Source: Mangifera indica
Taxonomy: Eukaryota; Streptophyta; Magnoliopsida; Sapindales; Anacardiaceae
Reading direction: 5' to 3'
NCBI RefSeq assembly: GCF_011075055.1
Contig: NC_058148.1
Location: forward strand, 682,001 to 746,000
DNA length: 64,000 nt
Positions 34,600-46,052 of the stretch are shown here, piece by piece. A program made the translations under genes and the position numbers. Each line of letters starts with the position of its first letter. Positions within the stretch are counted from its first letter, which is position 1. The notes below the pieces were generated by a model. It searched no databases and was not told where the DNA came from. It saw only the letters and a program-made list of their open reading frames with translations.

Positions 34600-37244
34600 T
34601 ATAAGTACCATAAAGAGAATGGGGTGAGCAAAAGATGTCATAAAAGTTAATCTCTTCAAGGCTTATGACATGGTTAGATGGGAGTTTTTATTGAAAGTGC
34701 TCTATGTGATTGGGGTTCACCTCGCTTTTGTAGGATGGATTAAGGAGTGCATTACCACTCCTTCGTTTTCTAATTGCATAAATAGGGAATTAAAAGGTTT
34801 CTTCAAGAGTTCTAGAGGATTGAGACAAGGGGACCCCATATCCCCCTATCTTTTTGTTATTGCCATGGAGGTTCTCTCTAAAATCCTCCAAAAAGATGGT
34901 AGTTAAAGATGGGTTTGAGTTTCATTGGAACTACAAAAAGAATGGTATTACTCACCTTTGTTTTTTGGATGATCTCATTATTTTTTGTAAAGCTAGTGTT
35001 AAAGCCATTGACTTAGTTAAGAAGGCTCTTGGGTAATTCTATAAGTGGTCGGCCTTGAAGGCTGATGAGAACAAAAGTTGTGTTTTTTCTCTAGAGTTAC
35101 TAAGGATGAAAAGCTTGAGATGACTAGATGCTTACATTTTGAGGAAGGGATTCTTCCTTTTTCTTATCTTGGTGTCCCTATGATCTTTTCCAAACTCTCC
35201 TTCAATGATTGCAAACCTCTTTTAAGTTGTATTTTAGGAAGAATTCTTTCTTGGAAAAGCAAGTTTCTCTCTTATGCCGGTAAACTTGTGCTTTTTAATT
35301 CCATCTTGTTTAGCATTCAAATCTATGAGGCCTCTATTTTCATGTTTCCCTCTAAGGTGATCAAGGAGATTGAATCCATAATGAGAGTTTTCTTTTGGGA
35401 TGGAGTTGGTCTTAGAATTTTTAGCTGCAAGGAGTGGAATAAGGCTGCCTTTTCAAAACACATATGGGGCAATAGATGTTTATAGGAGATAAATGTTGGA
35501 AATTCTAGCCCTTGGAATTAGAAGAAATTAATGAAGCTTAGGGAGTCTATGAAGAATAATATCAAGATAGAGATTGGTCATGGTGAGGCCACTTTTCTTT
35601 GGAACGATTATTGGCATCCTTTTGGTCCTCTTATTGATAGGTTTGGAGAAAGAATCGCCTATGAAGCTTGTTTGAATTTAAATTGCAAAGTGAAAATGAT
35701 AGTCAATGGAAAAGCTTGGAAATGGCCTCCTGTTTTGTCCTCGAATTTACTGGGGGTTAAAAACTTGGTTGATTTTCTCCTTTCAGTGAAAGGGACAGGT
35801 TGGTGTGGCTCCCCAACCATAACGGTAAGTTCTCTATCAATGCAACTTGGAATAAAATTAAAGCCAAAGGGCAACAGGTTTGTTGGAGTGGGGTGGTGTG
35901 GCATAAAAAATATATTCCTGGACATTCTCTTATTTATTGGATAGCTATGAAGGGGAAGCATCCCACAAGAGATAAACTTGCAAAGTATGGTGTTATTAAT
36001 TCGGCAAAGTGTGTACTTTATAGTGAAAAGGAAGAAGACTTGAACCACCTCCTCTTCCAATGCTCTTTTAGCCAATTCATTTGGTGTAGGTTGCTAGAGC
36101 TGTGTCATAGAAGATATTTGTCAACCTTTTACATTTATGTGGAAGGGATCGCTCATTCTTGGAGGAAAAATAGCTTGCAAAATCTGATGTGCAAGGTGAG
36201 TCTTGTGGCCATGGTGTATGCAATTTGGATGGAAAGGAATAGAAAGTGTTTCTCAAATGTAGTTTCTTCCAAAGCGTAGATTATGAGCAGCATCAAAAGA
36301 GTTTGTGGCCATAAAGAAGCGAAGTTTGAGAATATAAAAAGATCAAGATGGAATGAAGAAGTTGCTAAGAGATGGAGTTTACCGAGCTATATCTTCAAGA
36401 AGCCTTACAAAGTTAATGTTTTGGATGGCTTCTTTGTGGCTGGTTTATCTACCTTGTGGGTTGTTTTGCCGGTTTACATTAGATATGTTGAGGTGGTCAA
36501 GGTTGTTTAAGAAGGCTGAGCCCTGCCCTGGGTTTTAGCTTTGTTTGATAGCAGTGTGTTTCCCATGGGTCTAGCAAAAAGATGAAAGACCTTTTTGTTG
36601 TTGCTTCTTGTGGCTGGTTCTCTCTTTGCTCTTGTTTTCATCATGTTGGTCCATCTCTTATTTGTTTAGTCGGGTTGCTAGTAGTCTTGTTTAATCTAAA
36701 GGCTATGTTGAAGGCCTTTCCTACTTGTTCTTTGTTTCTTGTTGGCCCCTTGTTCCCTTGGTCGTTAAGAATTCTGAAGGCAGAAGTTGTGTTGCCCTCA
36801 AATTGCTGGTAGGGCAGCTGCATTGATGTTTTCTGGATATTGTCCCTTAAGGAAGCTGCTTCTATTGGTTTTAGTTTGTAGGAGTCTTTTTTGCTAGCTG
36901 GACAGCTTCGTTTTGCTTGTTGGAGTTGTTACTTGCTTTTCTTTCCAATCTCAGAAGCCTTAGAGTTTGTGGTTGGTGTTGTTACCTTGTTTTGTTGTAC
37001 ATGTGTAAATGGATGTATATGTTTGCTTTTGTTTTTGGGTGTAGATGTGTTTTGGGTTGGTTTGTTCGTAAGTCTTTGTATGCTGTGCTTTCTCTTGTTC
37101 TCAATCTTGTTTTTGCTTGGCGGGATAGAAAGTAAGAGATTGGTGTTCTTGGGTTATTGTTTGTCTTCGGCTCTGCCGTTTTCTTTATTTTAGGTTTTCA
37201 GGTCCCTTTGCTTTGTTCAATACATACTTATTTAGCAAAAAAAA

Positions 37245-39370
37245 GAGACCCCAACTCCTCCAGTTTGTATTTTTGGTTAATAATAGCCTGCAGCCCTATC
37301 AGAATCCTAATTGTTTTGGATCTTTCTAAAAAAGTAGAACCCCCTATTGTTATAAAATACAGTGCCTTGGTGTTTTAAATGACTACAGAAATGCCAATTT
37401 TCATGGCTACAGTTTTTTTCATAGATTTTTTCTTTTTATTTCACATGCAGGATCAAATTGTGTTAACTTGAAACACCACAAAACCTTTTTATAATAATTT
37501 TTAGTGATGCCTTCATTCATGTCTTAAACTCCGTTAGGAATCCAACAATTATCCAGACCCCAACCAAAGAAATGAAAGTAAATGACAGTGAAATATAGAA
37601 AATAGTGGGGATTTGAGTTGATTGTTGACTGCGATTATGAAGAACAACAATTTACAGAAAAATGATACAAAAACCACTCCTAGATCTGGCTTCTGAGAGG
37701 CTAGAATTATCTAGCTTTCTAGAGGCCAAGCTTACTCCCTCAATCAGCCAAAGCTGCCGAAAAAACCCCGAAATCTATAATCTCCTCCTTTCTTCTCCTC
37801 CCATGCCTCCTTTCTTTGTGTACCAGCAGCTCCATTGCATTTATACCCCCAATTTTTTTGATCCCCTATTGTAACAGCTATCGGCCCTAATACTCTTGGA
37901 CAAGAAACTTTAAACGATATAATTCTATTATAACGTTTTTCACAATAGGAAAGCGTCACGAAAAGTCTCTAGTAAGTAGAAGCCTAAGGATCCTAGCAAG
38001 CAGGCTCAGGTTTTACTCCTGCAATTACTCCAGGAACCTTACTAGTAACCGTGATTGCTTCGATGCTGTTTGAAGCAGCAGCAGACTATCCATGTACTCA
38101 GCAACTGTATACAAAAGATGCATGTTACGGATCAATTACCTTTTTTCTAATGTCTATAAAAAGGGTATTTTGCATATCATATTGGGAACAAAACTACAAA
38201 ATCAAATCACAAATAACACCATCAAAGGATATCGTCTCCTTCATCCCTTCTTATTTGCTCTATCAATGCAGTTTTGTAACGAAACTACGCAATCAAATCA
38301 CAAATAACACCATCAAAGGATATCCTCTCCTTCATCCCTTCTCATTTGCTCTATCAATGCAGTTTTGTAACGAAACCGGCTCCCTCGCAATCCACTATTT
38401 TTTAAAGAAAACGCCAAGTGGGAGAAAAAATATATCAAAAGCAAGTCAAGTAGATAGATAGAGGTCCACATGATCCAGAAAAATGAAAAATATTGAGAAG
38501 CAGTTAAAAGTAGAACGAAATGTTGAACAAAAATTAGAAGTCATATCAACACTCAAATTAGGCATCATAAATTACCAAAAAAACAAAAGAATGATTAAAT
38601 CAAGAAAGTTGACTAAAAAAATACATCCATTATATCCTCATGCAGGCTTCTCACCTTCTGGTCAAGTTCCACCTGCAGTACCGAGTATTTCATCAGTTCA
38701 TTAGTGTGATTTCAGATGCATAATTAGTTAAAGATTGCAAATTAAATTGCAGAGTATGGAGACAGTTACAACAGTTGGCCTCATAAGAAGGCCATTTTTC
38801 ATTCTCTGCTGCAAATCCTCACATTCATCCTGCATATAATACCACTTATTAACTATAAAATTACCATGACTTTCAATAGTTTCACGAAGAATGGTTGAAA
38901 ACTTACAAATCAATCAACAGTGATTCCAAGAACTGCACAGTGGCCCCTGCCCTGAATTACACACTAAAGTCATCACAATGTGCTTCGCCTAACATTGTAA
39001 TTCCTGTTATGAAAGTTATTACTGGCAAATTTTGGAAACAGGTCTATCTGTCAAAAGTAAATTCTGAAACGAGTCAACAAAAGAACAAAACATCAATTAT
39101 ATATGTTTTTCAACCATAGGGAACAAAATGAACAAGTTTTTACAGTAAGGTATTTAATAACTAGCAAAATTTACCAAATTTTTGGCGCCTACAATCAGTC
39201 ATGGCCTTTATGCTGCTTAAGTAGTTCCATAGACGATCATAGGCCCTGAAGAAATTACCAAATTTTCGGCTTCTACAATCAGTCACGGTCTTTATACTGC
39301 TTAAGTAGTTCTATAGACAATTCATAGGCTCTGAATAAATCATGAGCCTATTGCACAACATTCTTCGCCA
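37245..39370. other. Duplicated block A: downstream flank of a lost PPR gene
   Basis: From about 37540 this follows 54836-56520 closely: 'gaagaacaacaatttacag', 'aatactcttggacaagaaac' and 'cacaacattcttcgccatg' occur in both. In the other block the sequence then runs into the 3' end of the PPR gene; here it is cut at 39370 by an LTR. Two short minus-strand stretches with splice-like edges (38655-38672 and about 38760-38829) match 55774-55791 and about 55880-55948. No intact gene. Confidence 0.65.
38190..38371. repeat. 91-bp tandem duplication in block A
   Basis: Two nearly identical 91-bp units (38190-38280 and 38281-38371), each with 'atcaaatcacaaataacacc' and 'tttgctctatcaatgcag'. The paralogous block has a single unit at about 55395-55490. 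Confidence 0.85.
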
Positions 39371-40609
39371 TGTTGATCGCAAAATTCGCAAGTGTATGAA
39401 ATTGCTCAAGTAATGTAGTAGTGAGTTAAGAATCATTCCCACAAGAATTATTTACTAAGTACCAAAATTGTTTTATCCCTATTATTATTTAAACTAAATA
39501 GAATCGAAATTTTTTTTTATTTTATTAAATCTAAATAAGTTGAAATTGAAATTACACTTGAGCAAATGAGCATAAATTTTAAAAAAAAAATTATAGAAGA
39601 AGATTATATAGCCACAAATAAACCAATATGAATATATTCTAGGGTATCTATTATAATTATTTCATTGTCAATCTCACTTTAATTATTCACATCATGGTTG
39701 AAGATCCTTAATTTCATTAATATTGATTTCCTAGTCATATCAAATATATTAACGAAAATATATTATTTTATTTTCCAATAACAATATTAAACTTTCATTA
39801 ATTCATTAAGTTTTATGGTTGTTCAATTCAATCCACACAAGTCAAGTTATAGGACTTTCGCTCCAAACTATTTTCTTATAGAGTTTAAGGCCTAAATCTA
39901 ATTGTAAAATTTTCCTTTCAATAATTTTCTACCATCACAAATCAATTAAATAGTGATAAGTATTCAAAGGCATTAACATCAACATCAAACACTTAATATG
40001 AATAAACAAAAATCAATTAAAATAATCCCAAATATTCAAAGTATCACACTACATCAAAATAACCCTAGAAAAATAAATTTAATTTATATTGACTTTAAAA
40101 ATAACTGAACAGTAGATAGAAAATTTCATAAGTGAAGAAAGAAAAGAAATAAAAACTCTGGAATAAACTTCACGCAAGTCTTGATCCCTTCTCCAAAAGT
40201 CACTTTTTCCCAAAAGTTATGTCAAATTTTCTTGGCTCCCTCTCTTTTCAATATTCCTTTATGTATACTTGGCAAGAGTTGGACTTGAAATGGGAGGCAA
40301 TTATGACATTTATGTGAAAGGATTAAATTTCTCTTATTTAAGTGTATAACATAGTGCTTAAATGTAGCAATTTAATCATCGTTTTCCATATAGTGGACTT
40401 CCACCTAAATAAAGATAAACTTTATCTTTCAATCCTTATTTTTCTTCTGTTTAGACATTAATTTCCCAAGTTGCACATTATTTGCTTTTCTTGATTCTCC
40501 TAACATAATTGCAATAAAACTAAGTCAATCAAATAATTTTTTTTTTAAAAATAAAGCCACAATTTAAGTAAAAAGATATTGAAATTATATACAAAAATTC
40601 ATTATATCA
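39371..40609 (-). repeat. 3' LTR of the gypsy element
   Basis: On the plus strand the stretch starts TGTTGATCGC and ends CATTATATCA (TG...CA), with the polypurine tract directly beyond 40609. At 39371 it cuts cleanly into block A, whose paralogue continues without a break. The two ends are inferred from one LTR only. Confidence 0.6.
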
Positions 40610-41980
40610 AATACCCCAAACTTAAAGCTTTGCTTGTCCTCAAGCAATACAAATTCTACATGAGAAATAGAGAAACATGACAATTATGCACAACTTCTAC
40701 CAAAATATTAATTTCACTTCACTTTTGGTTCTTTGGGTGTGTATGAAAGGTCAAACATCTAGTCAATATACAAATAGACAGAATAAAACATTTCAATCTT
40801 TAGTAACTAAAGTTAAAATCTATTTGAGAAATTTCATTCCTTGTTTGCATATTTTCCGTCCATTACTACAAACAGAAGTAACTTGAAGGGTTGACATTTT
40901 TATTTATACATTTTTTTTTCTTCCCTGAATCATCATATGCCTTTTGACGCGAATGGAAACATTTGTGATGTCAGAACCCAGTTACTTAACATATCATAAA
41001 TTCAAAGTGCTTTGCATACTTTTGTTTCAAGTCGCTGATTTACATGGAAATAGGCAATTATAAAGACATAATGTATAAAGATTTTCATGCCCATTACCAA
41101 TTACTAGCAACTTAAAATAGCGGAGTAGATTCAAGATAACATAAACTTTTTTTTTTTGAATAAGTTTAACCTTTCGGCAAAGTTCCTCCCTATGTCCCTC
41201 CTTGTATTTAACACCGATTATTTCAACCCACTAAATATCCAAAAGGCTCACTCAATTGAAAATTGATTATAGAACCATATAAGCTAGTTCACCCCTCTTT
41301 ACTTTTTTTACAGTAGTTTCAAGCAATACTCAAACAAGTACTAGAGTCCTAAAAAAACTTTAACTAAACTTACTAAGCAGAATGACTTCTCCTAAAAATT
41401 TACGTATAACTAGATATTGACCAAGTGCAAAGAAATTTTTGTAGAACCATCATCAAAGCTTCATTAATATAAAGATATTAATTATACACATTTAACGATG
41501 TTCAACCCTTCTTCACAACAAATAAAACTTAAAATACTCAAACTAAAACATCTTAATCAAATCATGACCAACATAATAATAAAAGCAAATATTCAAACTT
41601 AGTTCAAAAGACTGCTAAACAACCTAAACAACATGATAATCAAACAAGAAAAAAAATACCCCACCCCCAAACTTAAAATTAACATTGTCCCTAACGTCAC
41701 AAAAAAAAAAAAAAAAATGGTAGGGTAAAGACAATTCCTTGAAAGGCTCAGCAACCATTTTTATCTTCTACATCATTGGCATCTGAATCAAAGTAATTTT
41801 CTTGCCAATTCTTTGCTATTCTCATTAGTACTACAATCAGTGTCAAAGACCATAATAATAATAAATAATAAAATAACAAAAATAAATATATATACAAAAG
41901 TAGACCATGTCATATGAAAGAAAATTGGGTTGCCTCCCAATAACGCTCTATTTATTGTAAGTAGATAGACATAGTGATTT
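40610..41980 (-). other. Gypsy spacer between integrase and LTR
   Basis: AT-rich sequence with no gene. Near 41660 a second polypurine-like motif, 'ttaagtttgggggtgggg' on the minus strand, resembles the tract at the LTR edge. Confidence 0.5.
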
Positions 41981-44900
41981 GAATTTTTAGGTCAACTTTA
42001 TAATGGTTTTATTTTGCACAAAACCTCCTTACACATATAATTTCAATCGTTGCCTATTTACTTTAAATTTTCAATCACCATCTTGCAACTCAACAGCATC
42101 ATGAGGGAAAATATTAGTTACATGAAAATGACCAGACCATCTTGATCGCAACTTACCTGGAAATAATTTAAGGCGAAAATTATATAAAAGTACTTTATCT
42201 CCCACTCAAAAATCACGATGAAGAATATGTTGGTCATGCAACTTTTTGGTTCTTTCTTCGTAAATACGGGCATTCATTCATTCAAGCAAAACTCCTCCAT
42301 CTCATTTAATTGTAGCAATCTCTTCTCTCCCACAGCCTGCATATCGAAATTGAAAAATTTAGGTGCTCAATATGCTTTATGTTCTAATTCCATAGGTAAA
42401 CGACAAGACTTTCCATATACTAGATGAAATGAGGACATTTCGATTGGTGTTTTGAAGGTTGTTCTATATGCCCACAATGCATGATCTAGTTTTCTAGACC
42501 AATCCTTCTTAGAGGTACTCATTATTTTTTTCTAAAATGTGTTTTATCTTCTTATTTGAAATCTTAACCTGTCCACTAGTTTGGGGATTATATGGTGTTG
42601 CTACATGATGAATTACACCATATTTAGCCAATAATGCATCGATGTCTACCTCCATCGCTTATGATTGCTCTAAGAGTGTCAAAACAAGTAAAAATGTACT
42701 TTTAAGAAAAATTGTGAACACTCTTAGCATCATTATTAGGAATGACTACTACTTCCACCCATTTAGACACATAATCCACAACTACAAGAATATATTGATT
42801 AGAAAATGAGGGTGGAAAAGGTCTCATAAAATCTATTCCCCATACATCAAACAACTCAACTTCTAAAATAATATTTAAGGACATTTCATGCCTATGTGAA
42901 ATATTGGCAGATCTTTGACACTGGTCACATGAAGCAACAAATGAATAAGCATCCTTAAATAATGTAGACCAATAAAAATCACATTGAAGCACTGCTGTAG
43001 TTGTTTTTGTTGAACCAACATGTCCACATTCTAAAAAATGACATTGAGCTAACACACTTCAATTTCATTTTCAGACACATCTCCTAATGATTTGATCAAA
43101 ACAAAATTTATACAAATAAGGATCCTCTCAAAAATAATTTTCACATCATAAAAGAATTTCTTCTTTTGCTGATATGTGAAATCATAAGGAACAATATTGC
43201 ATGCTAAACAATTAACAATATCAGCAAACCAAGGAATATCAGAATTTAAAAGTGCAAACAATTGCTCATCAGGGAATAATTCTTTGATGGGTGGGGTTGG
43301 TTCTTTTGTTTCATTACAATCTATTTGAGAAAATGGTCTACCACAGGGTTTCTACTCTTTTTCTATCACAAATTTCAAAATCAAGTTCCTGTAACAACAT
43401 AATCCAATGAATCAATCTTGGTTAGCATCTTCTTAAGTTAACAAATATTTAATAGTTGAATGATCTGTATAAACTATTGTCTTACAACCAACAAGATATG
43501 ATCTAAATTTATCAAAGGCAAAAACAATAGCTAAAAGTTCTTTTTCAATAGTGGCATAAAAAAGTTGCGTATCATTCAAAATTCTACTAACATAATAGTT
43601 GACATGCAGCCTTTTCTCTTTTCTTTGTCCCAAAACTGCTCCTAAAGCATAATCCCTTGCATCACACATAAGCTCAAATGGTAAAGACCAATCAAGAATT
43701 GCCATAATAGGTGTTGAGATGAGTTCTTCTTTTAATCTATTAAAATCACACAAATAATCATCAATAAATTCAAAATATGCATCTTTAAGTAAAAGATTAC
43801 AGAGAAGCTTAGTGATTTTAGAAAATAATAAAAAGGGTAACTTGTAAGTCTCTCAAACATCTGATCGATAAAAGGTAATGAAAAGTGATCATTTTCAGTG
43901 ACTTTTTCAATCTTCTATAATCAATACATACACGCCAACTCATTACTATTTTAATTGGAATTAATTCATTTTTCTTATTGGTGATCACTGTCATTCAACC
44001 TTTTTTCAGGAACCATATGAATCAAACTAACCCAATTGCTCTTAGAGATGGGATATATGGTTCCAACATCTAACCACTTAATTATTTCAGCCCTAACTAC
44101 TTCTTTCATGTGAGGTTTTAATCTTTGTTAGTTTTCAACATAAGGCTAATGATTTCTATTAAAATCTTATGCATGCACAAGGAAGGAGTAATTCCTTTAA
44201 TATTAACAATAAACCATCCTAGAGCTCTAATATGCTTCCTCAAAACATGCAAAAGTTTCTCCTCTTCTTCTTTATTTAAATATGCATAAATTATCATAGC
44301 AAGAGTAGAATTATCACCTAGAAAAACATATCTTAGATGTGATGATAGCGACTTAAGCTCAAGTGATGGAGGTTTTTCAATTGAAGGCAGTGATGGGATT
44401 AATGACTTCCTAAGTTTTTCAAACGATACATCTTTATTTGACCACATTGAAGTTCTCTCCCTTTTGAATGTCTTGCACTTGTTTTCGCTACCTGCACATA
44501 GTCTTCTTCCAAACAAGAATTTAATTGCTCAATAGAATCATTAAACTCTTGTATTGTCTCAACTACACAACCATCAATAGAATCAATTCTTAGGCATGAA
44601 TTAGTTTCCATAAGGAATTTAGAACTTGAAAAACATTTGAAAGTTACTTTCTCTTGTCCTAACCTCAATGTCAACTTACCTCGCTAAACATCAATTAACA
44701 TCCCACTGGTTGCTAAAAATGGGCGTGCCAGAATCAAAAGAACTTCTCTATCTTCTTCCATGTCAAGCACAATAAAATCCATAGGAAATATAAAAGTTTC
44801 AACTTTAACTAAAACATCTTCAATGATACCTAGTGGATATTTTATTGAACGATCAACCAACTGCAAGGAAATAGTAGTGGACTTAACTTCACTTAACCCC

Positions 44901-45290
44901 AATTTTCTAAACAAAGAAAATGACATTAAGTTAACATTGGCACCAATATCACAAAGAGTTTTATTAAATTCAAAATTTCCAATATAACAAGAAATAGTAA
45001 AACTCTTTGGATCTTTTAACTTGGGAGGCAAGTTTGTTCTAAATGATTGCACTACACTCTTTAGTCAACATTACTATTTCATGATCTTCAAGTTTCTCTT
45101 ATTAGATAGAATCTCTTTCAAGAACTTGGCATAACTTGGAATTAGAGCCAATATTTCTACAAAAGGAATATTAATATGAAATTTTCTAAACACATCAAGA
45201 AATTTCAAGAAATTCTTATCTTCTTTGTTTGCACATTGACGATGTGGAAATGGAATAGGGGGAACATAAGCCTTAACTGATGTTGATTTG
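41981..45290 (-). pseudogene. Gypsy gag-pol relic
   Basis: Order on the minus strand: C-terminal gag ('FLDVFRKFHINIPF', about 45200), then the aspartic protease around 44684-45052 with 'CDIGANVNLM' in place of the usual CDLGAS. A pre-RT segment follows (44118-44674). A short reverse transcriptase piece near 43850-43930 shows 'VCIDYRRLKKVT'. RNase H lies at 43433-43753 ('LPFELMCDARDYALGAVLGQRK', 'FRSYLVGCKTIVYTDH'). The integrase at 42702-43055 has an HHCC remnant ('CDQCQRSANISH') and 'DFMRPFPPSFSNQYILVVVDYVSKW'. Its C-terminus lies near 42010-42230. Most of the reverse transcriptase is deleted, and many stops occur. Confidence 0.85.
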
Positions 45291-45344
45291 TTTCCCTCTT
45301 TTTGTTCCTATTTTGCCTCATGTGACTACACTTCAATATTAAAC

Positions 45345-45935
45345 ATGGGCATGACAATTGGCCAAGTCGAGCCGACTCTAGCTTTACCCATCAGGTTTAT
45401 GGGCCCAGCCCATATATTTTTGAAAGCCCAAAGCCAGGCCCTATTTATAAATAGGTTGGGTTGGGCCTCAAATGGGGCCGCCTATTTAAACAATTTTTTT
45501 TAAATTTTAATTAAAATTTTTAAATATAAATTATTTTTCAATTATTAAAACCAATAACAATACCTCAAACATTTTATTTATAATCCCTCATTTGTGGCAA
45601 AATAATATTATAGTTACATGATAAAAAATATTATAAGTTTATAATATAGTACAAATAAATTTATTTACATATCGTACAAATTACAAACATAAATAAAATA
45701 TATATATTATACCATTTATCTACCCATTTTTAACATCCAAACCTTTAAATTCTTTTGACATTGGATTTATTTGTAATATTTTATAATGATAAAATTGAAA
45801 TGAAAATGAAATTATAAACAAAAAGAATTATTATTTGAGAATTCAAATAATTTTCGAAGAGAGTTGATGAGAGAAAATGAGATTGAGAATATAATAAAAA
45901 AATTGAGATTGAGAAAAATTGAAATTGATTAACAG
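45345..45935. mobile_element. Fragment of a hAT-like non-autonomous element
   Basis: One end is rich in GGGCCCAGCCCA-type motifs (45345-45485); the rest is AT-rich with 'gaaattgaaa' and 'gagattgaga' repeats like the inside of the 27.6-kb element. The partner terminus is not visible, so it is a truncated copy or a different family. Confidence 0.4.
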
Positions 45936-46052
45936 TTGGATTGCCAAATTTGGTCCTATTGTGTATTAGCACTTTGGTTATCACAACAAACCACTGAATT
46001 TTCAAAATTCATCAGGTTCAATTTTGAAAACAAGCTCTTAAACCATGCCAGT

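Larger units (their letters stand above)
30697..36490 (+). pseudogene. LINE ORF2 relic (endonuclease, RT, zf-RVT)
   Basis: The endonuclease opens 'NHVAWNIRGLNSPLKQ' near 30710 and continues through 'CAILETKVKK', 'DFDAIRNGQEKDRGS' and 'SDHCLSILI' to about 31400. Reverse transcriptase begins near 32030 with 'NNKASGPNGFGAYFYKKA'. It is interrupted at 32418 and resumes at about 34605 with 'YHKENG', 'RGLRQGDPISPYLFVIAMEVL' and 'HLCFLDDLIIFCKA', where LDD replaces the usual ADD. The zf-RVT part lies at 35800-36110. The coding sequence has many stops and frame changes. It would have made and inserted cDNA of the element. Confidence 0.85.
29181..37244 (+). mobile_element. L1-type LINE, decayed, split by a solo LTR
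   Basis: It contains a gag-like first reading frame, then endonuclease, reverse transcriptase and zf-RVT regions, and ends near an A8 run at 37237-37244. Without the inserted solo LTR (2.18 kb) it is about 5.9 kb, normal for a plant L1. The left edge is where similarity to the paralogous block at 54800 stops. No clear target duplication was found. Stops and frame changes are frequent. Confidence 0.8.
39371..45290 (-). mobile_element. Athila/Tat-like gypsy retrotransposon, truncated
   Basis: Read on the minus strand, it has part of gag, then protease, reverse transcriptase, RNase H and integrase, then a long spacer, a polypurine tract ('ttaagtttggggtatt') and one LTR. Its 5' LTR and most of gag are missing at the 45.3-kb side, where a hAT-like fragment begins. 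Confidence 0.8.

Noticed and set aside
36582..37193. Hydrophobic open frames that could look like membrane proteins
   Set aside because: They lie in the T-rich 3' region of the LINE, overlap in several frames and have no conserved motif.
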